Positions 37,001 through 48,290 of a DNA stretch of 64,000 bases are shown here, one piece after another (positions within the stretch are counted from its first letter, which is position 1; the number at the start of each line of letters is the position of its first letter). The position numbers were made by a program, and so were the translations under genes. Below the pieces are notes generated by a model that saw only the letters and a program-made list of their open reading frames with translations, made no database searches and was not told the origin of the DNA. The stretch lies in contig JBITNC010000001.1 in assembly GCA_050084985.1 (NCBI GenBank), forward strand, positions 9,300,001 to 9,364,000, read 5' to 3'. This DNA is from Nageia nagi (taxonomy: Eukaryota > Pinophyta).

Positions 37001-38230
37001 CCATCCTCTAACTACTTAAAAATGGGAAGATAAGCATAATCATCTTCATCTAGAATATTGATAAAGAAAGATAAGTTAGATGATTCAACTTCATCAAAGA
37101 AATCAGAAGAAAAAGAGGCATCACATAAACTAAAAGATAAACTTGATAAAGATGAAGAGAGATCCAAAAATAAAGGATTAACAAAAGTATATGAGGAACA
37201 ACCCAAAAAAGGGATGAAAGGTGAGAAACCATCAAAACATAAATAGAAAGGCTATCTAAAGATTCATAGAAAAATTTGCACGAGATGGAGCACTCTAAAA
37301 TGTGAGGACTAGATGGACCAAAATATAATAAGATGTCACGTTCATCATTATGCTCCACCTCCCTTGTTGGAAGATTAATATCAACAAAGTGCTCTTCCAA
37401 ATGATTAAGTTTAGGGCCAAAAAACCCTAGACTGCACTTATCTCAATTAGATTTAAATATAATGGAAAAAGCATGAACCATTCCTAGCTCAAATTTGCCT
37501 AAGCCATACCCTTGCTATTTCCATCTAGCAAAGAGTTTATGCACTAGGTTAGGACATGAAAGATATTCGATCTTGGCACAAAATTTCTCCTTAAGACAAG
37601 GCTTAAGGGGTATGTGCTATATGCATCCACACCAGCATAAATAAAGAAAGATAGGTTTGGGTATAATCCTAGAGAACTAAGAGAATAGGGAGATGGTGAG
37701 AATTCCAAAGGTCTCCCCAAGTCTTTTATAAAAGGAATATTAAAAGGCACATTGTTAATATGATATTCCCCCTTTCTAAAACATTCATAGCTAATAACTT
37801 CAAGAGATGGTGAAATGAACAAACTAATAGGATGTTGGTCAAGAGGATTGGGACCAAGTTGTGAGGAAGAGGGCACATCTTCCTATGAAGTTTCAAAAAC
37901 TAAACATGAGGATGTTACATGAAACTGATTAGGTAGTAGAACACGATGGTATGATGGTTGATCACTCCCAAAAATTGATACAAATTGGATCTACCAATTG
38001 GAGGAAGGTCATGTAGAATCCTTAGGTGACTTACCCTCTCAACACACAAAGGGATCAATGCTTGAGGGATATGAAGAGGATGATTATGAAGAGGAAGTAG
38101 ATAGAATATAAGATAAAGATGAAGATGAAGGTTCTTATGAATGAGAAGAAACCAGATTAGGATGATCATTCATAAGAATTATAATAGGAAATAGATTCCT
38201 ACATGACATCTAAGGAGACTTAGGGGAAAA
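37000..38230 (-). other. Element 1 spacer between protease and RT
   Basis: Partly open but unrecognised frames (for example 37544-37876). Gypsy elements of this lineage usually have a variable linker here. No domain seen. Confidence 0.45.
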
Positions 38231-38650
38231 AGTTGAATTATAGTGACTAAAAGGATTCGAATCGTCTATTATACAATGGACCATTTTGTTTTGTAAATAT
38301 TTTAGACACTTATGCAAAGTCAATAGAACTTCCTCCATATCTTCAATCCATGGTCAACCTAAGAGCAAATTGTACTACATTTCACCCTCAACCACATGGC
38401 ATGTTGTTGTAATTTCTCTAACACCAACTTTTATTAGAATTATGACTATGCCCATTGTAATTTCCAAAGTGTTGTTAAAGGCACTAATAGTAAGAGTAGG
38501 AGCATTTAAGAACTTAATAGGGACCTTTAATCTCTCAAGTTATATGGATAATATAATATTAATGGTTGATCCATTATCTATTAGCACTCATTTTGATGGA
38601 TGAGAATCCACATAGGCAATGATATACAAAGTAGGATGCTTTGGATTATT
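38230..38650 (-). pseudogene. Element 1 aspartic protease relic
   Basis: The minus strand reads ECLIDNGSTINIILSI (active-site DNG at about 38571-38579, where D-S/T-G is usual), then NAPTLTISAFNNTLEITMG, NLLLGWPWIEDMEE and LTLHKCLKYLQNKMVHCI. The same closing pattern (L.G.PWI......T.H.CLKY) occurs in element 2. Confidence 0.75.
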
Positions 38651-38929
38651 AGAATCAAAATGTTGGATCTCATCTTGGAAGAAAGTGATGCTAGGTATTC
38701 TAGCTTGACTTCAAGGAGAGTGACTAATTATGCATTTAAAATCTTTTTCAAGACATCCTTAACAAGTTCGGCCAAAGGTGTTCAAGGTTTGTGTGGACCT
38801 TGTTATTGAGGTGTCCTAAGCCTATAGGGATATTGTTGATTAGTTTGCTCATTATTGGAATTAGGTTTTTCCTAATTTGGTGGTTGTGATAGTATATTGG
38901 TCTTGGGTGACCATGGTGGTGCTAATTGA

Positions 38930-39640
38930 ATAATTGAATTTGTTTGAGAAACCTCATGAGATACCTAATTAATTTGGCATTTATAATAAGTACTAGGATT
39001 ATTTCCATTACTGTAGTACTTTTAATTATTTTTCTCTTTCTTCCTTAGCTTAATTTCCCCATCTTGGACTTTGGCCTCCTCTATTAACTTAGCTTGAGAT
39101 AGCACTTCTTCAAAGGTGCAATATTTTTGTATCCTATGAATAGAGGAGAACGGATTATTACATCTTCTTGAGAACAATTTAACTAACTCTTCCTATGGCA
39201 AAGTGTAAGGCATATCTATAATAATGGCTCTCCATCTACATACGTAATATTATATAGACTAGTCCTCAACTATGAGAGTTTGCCTAAGTTTGTAATGGAA
39301 GCTCTCTTACATATATTGATGTCAAAGTGGTCTAAGAATTTATCAGCCAATTGCTCAAAGGAATAAATACTATGCTACTGGAGGTTATTATACCAATCTA
39401 GAGCTTGACCCACCAATGTCATAGGGAATGTCCTAAGCATAAGCACATCATCATTACTAATAATGTAACATGAATACTTGAAATGATGAAGGTGCTCCTT
39501 AAGTTCTTCCTTGCCCTTGAATTTTTCAATCCTAGGTACCTCAAACTTGTATAGAAAGGTCTTATTTGGCATACTAGGATGGATTGGCTCATTACAAATT
39601 TATGTCTAAGACAACTTTGCTTTCTCATGTTCATTAACTT
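38930..39640 (-). pseudogene. Element 1 gag relic
   Basis: At 39600-39375 it reads NEPIHPSMPNKTFLYKFEVP, ELKEHLHHFKYSCYIISND and FPMTLVGQALDWYNNLQ, then after a stop HSIYSFEQLADKFLDHFDIN; this is the retrotrans_gag domain. Further on DMPYTLP-stop-EELVKLFSRRC and FEEVLSQAKLIEE. A worn knuckle TYYKCQIN-stop-VSHEV lies near 38990-38940. Element 2 carries clearly homologous blocks. Confidence 0.85.
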
Positions 39641-41535
39641 GAATCTCCATATCCTCCAACCTTTTCAAAATCTTATCATTCACTGTAAGAGATTGAGGAT
39701 TAATTATGGCTTGGAATTGTTGTACTGTACTAATAGGCTAGTCATCAAACTAATCATATGGGTTATACTGATCATCATTTAATGCATCCTATTCCTTTCA
39801 ATATGATGATCCATAGCTAGGTTGTATATCAAAAGTCACCTTAGGTCCAAGGTTTGAAGGATTTCAACCCAAGACCCTTCTAATTAGTGGATATTGCAAT
39901 TCATGATGATTAAACAATTGAGTGGGCCCATGAGAAGAGGCTTGGGAGAGATGAGATGATTCATCATACCTAGAATCAAAAGGGGGTACAGGGGATATAG
40001 GATAGGCATATGCGAGATAAGGATCTATAACTTGATGTGTGTATATCTATTGGGGTGGTGCCACTACATGAGAAGAAGATGAATAATATAGCTATAGTAG
40101 TGGATCAATCAGGCATGAAGAATGCCTATGTCCTAGCTAAAATTTAGGTTGATAACAAAGAATAGGAACACAAGGTATGTTGGGATGAATTGGCTAGAAA
40201 TTGACTTGATTAATTGGCTTATGATCATACATGGGATGAGATGTAAGATGGTAATTGGATTGGTTTGCAAGGTGGGTATCATCATAATAATATCCAACCT
40301 AATCATTAGGAGGATATGAAGGGGTCTTATGATATGTAAGGATATGAGGTTCAAGACTAATGGGATGCAAAGGTGGAGGCCTAGAAGGTCCCCCAAGAGG
40401 TGGACATGAAGGACCCTAAAGAGGTCCAGTGGTGAATGGTCTATGATGTAAAAGGGGATGATTGTGCAACACCCCAGCATATAGGGGTGATACAAGATGT
40501 AATAAAGGCTCCTCATGATATGAAGTATCTGATAGCTCATCGATAATGTATCATGTGACATGATGGAGAGGATGTGACCTAGTATCTGGGAATGATGTGA
40601 CATCCTCTATGTGGCCATCTAACATCTGTCCATCAAATGGATGGACCTTAGTATAAGAGGTATCGATTCCAGGAGGTGGTTGTAGTGATAAATCTCTATC
40701 AATAGGATCTATAAAATAACTTAGGCCTCATGAAAGTTCCTATATAAACCCTAGATCATGGGATCACTCAAAAACATATCATGCGAGGATATGTGACACT
40801 TAGTGGGATGGAGGGGAAGATAGAAAGAACTAGGTCAATGTTTAGGTGCTTGAGAATCATAATCATGATGCTGAATGGGATGAGGATCATCCTAAGAGGG
40901 ATCTAACTAATGGTGGCCTAAAGGTCTCTCTAGAGAAAGGTGGTCATCTATTCTATATAGGCTAGCCCTATGGGGCATCACACGATTGTGACCCTCCTAC
41001 CAAAGGGTAGACTCTAGGAAATAAAACCTTTCTAAAGTCTAGATAAATAAAATATGTGGTGAAGCCTATGTGTGATCATGTGGAGGTGACTAATGTGATG
41101 TAGAATATTGAATATGGGGGATATACAAGTGGGGAAGAGGATATTATTAATTGACTTGAGTAGCTCATTCCTCTTCCTCTCTAGCTCAATGGTGAGATCT
41201 AGTCTCAACCATGTGAATAGACCAAGGATTTTTATCCTTGGAAGGTGTACGAGACATGAAAACTAAAGAAGATGAATTCAATAGAATGATGAGGATGGTG
41301 TAGGATGTATCAAACAAGAATTCTAATTTAATCTTAAAAGCATATAATGAAATAATGTGTAAAGTAATAAATTACTTAGCAAGTAGCTTAAAAGTTTGTT
41401 AAAAATCTTGTTTAATATGTATGCAATTAACACTAAAGAGCCTAAATGATCACTTCAAAATAATTCTAAATGAAAAGAAGTAATAGTGAGAGATAGCAAT
41501 GGTACTTATCTTATTTAATTATTTCTTATTCAACT
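39641..41535 (-). other. Element 1 gag N-terminal region and leader
   Basis: On the minus strand this reads as Pro/His/Ser/Tyr-rich peptide broken by stops (for example LANQSNYHLTSHPMYDHKPI), typical of the weakly conserved gag N-terminal part. A 156-codon open frame at 40133-40603 is in a different frame from that reading and is probably fortuitous. 41240-41535 has no visible content. Confidence 0.45.
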
Positions 41536-42375
41536 TGTAGACACCTAAATATGTCCCTTTTTAACTAGTAAACATTGGAATAATCATAACTCTTTGTGAC
41601 AATATAAAATAGGTTTAAAAACCATATTATTGGATAGCTCTCATCAAGTACATGCAAAACAAGTGGTCACATGACCCCTTTTTGGTAAACATTGACTATT
41701 TGGTGGTCATTTTAATATTGTTATAAAAATTGAAAACTAGTCGCCAGCGACCCAAAACAATCGTCAATGTTTTGAGATGATCGCCGACATCCACCTAGTA
41801 ATCGCTGGCGACCCTATAACAGCCGAACAGAAACCAAAAATAATAAAAGAAAGTTGTAATGTCTCATTCTTCCAAGATGCTATGGATAGAGGGGGTCGGT
41901 TACGACCTACGGTGGCTTTTGACTCCCCCTTACCAGCCTTGGAAAATCTCACCCAAAAATCTATAAATACAAGCCTATACAAAGCAATAGGGACCCATTT
42001 TTGAAGTAGGGTAATGCTGCCCAAATCTTGTGAGCTCATACCCTTTTATTGTTTTATGCTAGTTTCAATTTAATACATGTCATACATAGATGCTTTGATG
42101 TTATTATCTTTTGCATGTGTGTAGGATTTACAGGTTGTCCATATCAAGGAGAGAAGCAAGCAAATCAAAAATAATGAAGATCTAATACTCTCATTTTGGC
42201 AAATGGCATTTGTAAAAGTCCTCTCCAAGGGCAAATTGTAGTTTGAGCTGAAAATCAATATCAATTTGTAATTACAACATTTCTACCTATTTTACATAAT
42301 TTGAAGTTCAGTGAAAATCTAAGAATAATTGTATTTTATGTTATTCTGCATTTCAGCTCTATTTTCACTATAACA
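41536..42375 (+). repeat. Element 2 5' LTR
   Basis: It is about 97% alike to 53256-54098 (I count roughly 27 differences in 840, most of them transitions). It contains TATAAATA at 41962-41969 and a cluster of TCGCCAGCGA-type motifs at 41741-41813. Confidence 0.92.
41962..41969 (+). promoter_or_regulatory. Element 2 LTR TATA box
   Basis: TATAAATA in a T-poor, C-rich context. It is preserved at 53682-53689 in the other LTR. Transcription would be expected to start about 30 bases downstream. Confidence 0.6.
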
Positions 42376-44328
42376 TTCTAATGCTAGAAGGAGGGCTCCT
42401 CCATCATTGATAGGGAGGAAATCTATTGCAGAAATGCCAATAATTTATGGTCGAACGCCAGCGATTGGAATCGAACATCGACGACTCAAAAGAAATGCCA
42501 ACGATCTATGTTTAAACGTCGATGACTCTTACTCCAGGTAGTCTTGTCTCCTTTTTGTAATTTCTAAATAAATAAATAAATAAATAAATATATATAATAT
42601 ATATATAATAATATTGTTAAAATAGAAGGATACTTTTGATTGTGATTCCTTTGCCTAGAATGCATATAGGAACGGATAGAAAAGGTTAAATGTATTTTTT
42701 TTATTAATTTACTTTATGTATAATGTTATGTATTTATTTTCATGTTTTGGTTGAAGGGTACGTACATATTAATACTTTTTATCTTGTCTACTTATGCTCT
42801 CCCTTTGTGCTTCATGCGATCTAAGGTGACCAAAATAGACCTAATAAGAAGGAGTAATTAATACTTCTTTTCTTTCACATTCACACTATCATTAATTTGG
42901 TTAATTTATCCACACATAATGACCTCTTACCAAGTCTACCCTTACCACTCCATTGGAGGTCGAAGGGATATGTGACTAGTAAGAGGAGGTAATTTACTAC
43001 ACATAATACTTCCACAATTGGAAGGAGTAAATGAATCACACTAAATTTGGAATGAACTTAAGGAAATAAATCGGGTTTTTGGGTAGTATAAATCATATTA
43101 AAAGGTTAATGAATTGGATGGATTCAAATACACTAATTACTTTCACTTAATAAAGTATGCTCTCACTTTTGCGCTTCAAGCGATCCTAAGTGATCAAAAA
43201 TAAGTTAAGTGAAAGAGGTAAAATTTATTCACATCTTATTTGGAAATATACTTCACATTAACACTCTTAAAGATGTCTGCCATTACCACTCCATTGGAGG
43301 TCGAAGGGATATGTGACTCTTGGAGGAGTAATTGAACCTCACTTAATTAATTTATCTACACTTAATGGCTTTTACTAAGTCTGCTCTTACCACTCCATTG
43401 GAGGTCGAAGAGATATGTGACTAGTAAGAAGAGGAAATTTATCACATATAAAACTTCTACAGCTGGAAGGAGTTAATGAACATCATTAAGAGGTTGGATA
43501 ATGAATCACATTATAATTAAAAAAGAACAATGGGGTTTATTAAGGTCAAAGATCCACTTAAAATAAACTTTTGATTGTATCACATTAAGATAAGATAGTA
43601 AATGGACATGAATGTTTGGGAGGGTAGTATGCATAAATGTATTTTACTTGTTTAAATGCATTTCATAAAGCCCTAAAGGAATAATTGAACATTAACGAGT
43701 TGGATGTCATTACCAACCGTTAATTCTTACTTATTTGTACCCACTGACATAACACACTTGAATCCATAGAGCCAAGTTACACTTGGAGGTGATGACCAAG
43801 GTGACTTTCCCATAGGTAGGAGTCAAAAAAGGAGACTCATCTAGAACCAAGCCAAAAGCCATAGATACTTGTAAACATTACTTAGAATTACCCAACCTAC
43901 CTTGTTTAACACTTGACTAGTCAAAACAAACTAGGAAAATTAAAAGGATTGAAAATGAACAACTCATATCGTTCATTTATTTTAGATATTTAAAAATATG
44001 TGAAAACTTAAAAAAGATAATCATATCATTAAAATAAAACTTGCATGTAGGTGTTTGTGCATTGAATTGTCTTTTCAAAAATATAAACATAAAAGATAAA
44101 AATAAAATTTCTTTTACGACGTTTGTTCATAAAAAAAAGAAAAAGAAAATGTTCAAATACTCAATTGACATGTTTTATTTATGGAATGATATAATAGGTC
44201 ATACAAAGGAATAGGTTTAAAAGATGATTAAAATTTGATTTTATTTAAGTTTTTTACTTTGAACCCCCTTTGTAACAAATAGAAACATAGGCATGTGTCA
44301 GTCACTCTAGATCCATACAAATCTTGAA
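42376..44328 (+). other. Element 2 leader with internal repeats
   Basis: No coding domain. 42445-42535 repeats CGCCAGCGA/CGTCGATGA-like words related to those in the LTR. An (AAAT)n then TA-rich run lies at 42566-42614. CCACTCCATTGGAGGTCGAA occurs at 42945, 43287 and 43390 within longer worn duplicates, and a GCTTCA.GCGATC unit occurs at about 42810 and 43166. Confidence 0.6.
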
Positions 44329-46565
44329 TTGTTGAGAACAATTAAAAGGCCTTTGAATTTTATCATTATGAGGTTTGTCTTGGTTGCACTTTTAAATTAT
44401 GTTCCATTTTCTATCAAATTAAAACCAAAAATACATAGACTATGGTCACATCTTGCCAAGACAACCTTAGATACTTATTCTACTTCAAAGGTCATGAAGA
44501 GTGATTTTTATATCGACATTGAAAAGCTTTTAGCATACTTAGCAAAAATAGAACAATGTACTATACCTCTTCTTCAATCCTCAAAAAGCCTTGTTAGATC
44601 CCATGAAGAGCTAGAGTATAGTTCTTCCATTCCTTCGCCCTCATCATGGGATGAGTTTGACACTAAAAATAATGAGTCCATCATAAAGATTGAAAACTCA
44701 TCGACACATCTCATCAAATTAAAATCTTGTTGTGCATCCCCTTTTGAGACTATTGAACCTAATGAATCCAATTTGCTAAGGGATGAATCGAGTATTAATG
44801 CCAAATGCCTTGATGCAACATCCTATGCTAAATCATATGACCTCTTAGAGTTAGATACCTTGATGTCTTCACCCCAAACTTGGGATGAATATGATATTAA
44901 AGAAGAGGAGTTTGACATGAATCTTGGGGATCTTTCAGAACATTCTTCAGAATTGCAATTTCATTCTCCTCCCTTCTAGAGGCTACAAGACCTTCTATTG
45001 ATTCCCATGAATCTCATGATATTCTTGAGTTCAAAGATGAAACTTGTTCACTCTCATCACAGGTAGAAATTGAAGAGCCTCACATAAGAATTAAAAAATC
45101 CATAGATTGTATTATTGAATCTCAAGAATTTCAATCACAAAGAAATGAAAAATATAAAAATAAAATTTCCAAATCTAACACACATGAGCTTAGGAATGAA
45201 CATCCATGTGGGGAAACAACACACCATGATAATGATACAAAGTTTTATGAGGATGAATGTTGTTCAAACCCACTAAAAATACCTTCAAAATATCAAACTA
45301 GCTTGATGAAAAATTGGGAATGTGATAAAGAAGATAGCCCTACAACAAATAAATTACTTAGGAATATTTTCTATGATGAAAAAGCTAAGAATATTTTGCA
45401 AAGGGAATCCCATAAACAACAACAAGCATGTTCTTCTCACGATCAACATGACAAAACCTTCAATGAGTTTGTCGACAAAATGAGACAAGAAGAGATGAGG
45501 CAAAAGCATGATGTAAAAACTTATGCAAACCAAAAGAGTCAAGCTTGGGTGCAATTATCATCACCTCTTAATTACCAAGTATGGAGATATCAAGAATCTT
45601 ACTCTAATCAACAAAGAGAATCGTCTCTTGAGAGTTTAGATTATCAACCTCAAAGCCCCTCTTCACAAGCTAGGATAACTGACCCCACCTATCAAAAAAC
45701 ACTTCATAGGGCTAGGTCTTGTATGGAAGATTTTGATAGAATGACCTTGTATTCAGTAAGAACCTCACAAACAAATCCTCAATGTAAGATCTCAAACAAA
45801 TTCTTCTATGATCCTTATTCCTATGAGAAACACTCATCGCAAGAAAAACATAAAAAAGCTTTAGCTAAACAATTCAAGGTAGGAGAGATACCCTCTTTTG
45901 CAGAGTTGGAGGCAAAGAGAAAACACATAGAGAGAGATTATGAAGAAACTATAAACTTTAGCAAAAGATATGAAGGTGTTCAAAGTAAGTTAGAAGAGGA
46001 AGCTAAACTTAAAGAAAAGAATATAGAACTCAAAGAAAAAGAAAAGCAAGAGCTTGACAAACAACGACAAATTTTTGATAAGGTAAAACAAGAAATTCAA
46101 GATAGTTGGTTACTTCATGATAAGTCTCAACAAAATAAAGTACAACCATCTACAACTCTTATAAATCCAATGCAAGGGCATCATTTACCTTCTAATCTTC
46201 CATCATTATCATCTTCACCATTGTTATCAAGATCTCTTTCTAATGATGAATCTTATAATTCAGAACTAAAGTCAGAAAGAAACACCAATCATAGAAGATA
46301 CCAAAAACATCCTCAGGGTAGTTGGATAGATAAAGAATTAGAAGATTTCATGAAGGATTTCATGAAAAAGGAAATGAACATATCAAGGTTAAATAAGTTG
46401 ACATATGATAATATTTGCAATGAACCCATCCATCCAAGTGTCCCTAAGAAGAAATTATCTTACAACTTGGAAATACCTAAGATAATTCCTTTTATAGGAA
46501 ATAAGGATCCTAAGGAACATTTAAGGTGGTTTAAGTTTTCAAATTACCTAATTTATAATGATTAG
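44329..46565 (+). pseudogene. Element 2 gag, long N-terminal part
   Basis: Open frames 44329-44979 and then, after a one-base shift near 44979, a continuous frame from there to the stop at 46563-46565 give about 740 residues. The first ~690 residues are Ser/Glu/Lys-rich without recognised domain and include a charged likely coiled coil at about 45900-46110 (LEEEAKLKEKNIELKEKEKQ). At 46425-46560 the gag core begins with NEPIHPSVPKKKLSYNLEIP and NKDPKEHLRWFKFSNYL, homologous to element 1. The stop at 46563 interrupts the core. I see no clear initiator; the unusually long N-terminal extension recalls the extra 5' ORF of Ogre elements, but homology is not shown. Confidence 0.75.
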
Positions 46566-47110
46566 GACTTGATGATACATTTATTCCCCATGACGCTTGC
46601 AGCCCAAGCCTTGGAATGGTATAATAATTTGCCATGACATAGTATTTATTCATTTTCTCAATTGGCAAACTTGTTCTTACAACATTTTAGGATTAATATC
46701 AAAGAGGAATCTTCTATTACAGATCTTGTAGAACTAAAATAATCTCAAAATGTATCAATTATTGACTTTGTTTCATGATGGAAGAATATACTTTATGGCA
46801 TGCCCTATACCTTACCTCAAGAGGAGTTAGTTAGATTATTCAGTCAAAACTGTTTAAGGCCTATAGCTAGTATATTACAAATCCAACAATATAATACTCT
46901 CGAAGAAGTTATCGCTCAAGTAGTTATAATTGAGAAGGTCAAGATCAAATACGGTGAAATAAAAATTATGAGAACAGGAAAATATAACAAAAATGAGTAT
47001 TGTAATTATCACCATCAAAGAGGTCATAGTACAAAAAATTGTCTAGCATTGAGAAATAGAACTCAAAATTCAATCAAATATAATAACTTGGAAGTTGAAG
47101 ACCATACTTC
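46566..47110 (+). pseudogene. Element 2 gag, C-terminal part with zinc knuckle
   Basis: It continues DLMIHLFPMTLAAQALEWYN, then after a stop HSIYSFSQLANLFLQHFRIN, and from 46800 MPYTLPQEELVRLFSQNCLR with EYCNYHHQRGHSTKNC at about 46995-47042, a C-H-H-C knuckle variant. Three single stops (46563, 46636, about 46741) in an otherwise steady reading suggest recent loss. Confidence 0.8.
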
Positions 47111-47389
47111 TATTTCAAATCAAAATTTAAAAAATTATCAAGACTCACTTCCTTCATATCAAGTAAATATAGTATCTATTGTACCTAATTACAGTCAAGT
47201 GACACCCACTTGGAATCCAAGTAATCAACCTATTATAAGAATAATTGGAGTTGGTACTGGAACTCAAAACATGCAAGAAAAACAAATTGATATATCATAT
47301 AATCAAAAATCCAAAATGCAAGTTCCTCCATTGATACATCAGCCTATAATTTCTTTTTATGACCATGAGAGACAACCAAACAAGGGACT

Positions 47390-47945
47390 TCAAGGGTTAG
47401 ATCCACTTCTCCATGTCATCGGTAAAGTAAATGGTAAAATTGTTAAGAGGATATTAATAGATGAAGGTCAGATGTCAATATCATATCTACATTAGCATAT
47501 CACAAATTGAATCTTCCTTTCTCTCATATTTCTTTACCATCATTACAAATAAAAGCATTTAATAATGCCTTATATTCAACAATAGGGTCGATAGTGTTAC
47601 CCATCACCATTAGATGTAAGACGATACAAACATCATTATATATCATTGAATGGAACATTGAACAATATAATATTCTTTTAGGTAGACCATGGATTCAAGA
47701 AATGGAATGTGTCCCATCTACATTTCATGGTTGTCTAAAATACATTCATGAGGGAGTACTCCATTGTGTACAAAGAGATGAAAATCCATACTCACATTAT
47801 AATATTACAAAATCATCGAAAACAAAACCTCCTCTGCAAAATTCAAAGGGAAAATCATCATCCATCTTTGCTAGGCAAGGGCATAATCATAAAGATATGA
47901 GATGGGAATTAAAATCCAAAGATGATTACATCGATGGAATGTAAT
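47390..47945 (+). pseudogene. Element 2 protease-like domain
   Basis: It reads LHVIGKVNGKIVKRILIDEG (47460-47468 encodes D-E-G where D-S/T-G is expected), then after a one-base shift near 47490 LAYHKLNLPFSHISLPSLQI, NILLGRPWIQEMECVPSTFH and GCLKYIHEGVLHCVQ. This is the layout of gypsy protease and parallels element 1. The changed active site suggests an inactive enzyme. Confidence 0.7.
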
Positions 47946-48290
47946 CTTTGGAACAACCTAAGAGGGTGGTAGATCATATAATGAAAGAAAACCTAAATCC
48001 TAAGTCAATAAAATATGATAAGTATGGACATCATGTTTATCATCATCACTTGGGGCATAATACTAAACATTGCCACCAATTAAATCATGCCCTTAATGAT
48101 TTGATGGATGATAGACAATTTGAAGTAGATATACCTTTATTGATAGATAACAATTTACATCATCTACAAAATACATACATACGTTCCACACAATTAAACA
48201 ATGATAAATTATGTTATTTGAATAAGGATATTCAATCTCCTTCACATCGTTCACATTGGGGCAGTCATCCCCCATCTTACTTTTGATCTC
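47946..48290 (+). pseudogene. Element 2 second zinc-knuckle-like segment
   Basis: At 48006-48100 it reads YDKYGHHVYHHHLGHNTKHC then HQLNHALNDLMDD, close to the pattern of a gag CX3HX3GHX4C knuckle followed by its usual LKN..EDL tail, with the first Cys as Tyr or Asp. It follows the protease rather than preceding it. Role unknown. Confidence 0.45.

Noticed and set aside
40133-40603. 156-codon minus-strand open frame
   Set aside because: It is Ile/Leu/His-rich and out of frame with the better Pro/His/Tyr-rich gag reading of element 1.
41764-42264. Open frames on both strands at 41764-42264, repeated at 53497-53987
   Set aside because: These are inside the two LTRs of element 2, and both strands are open in the same place, so they are by-products of the LTR sequence.
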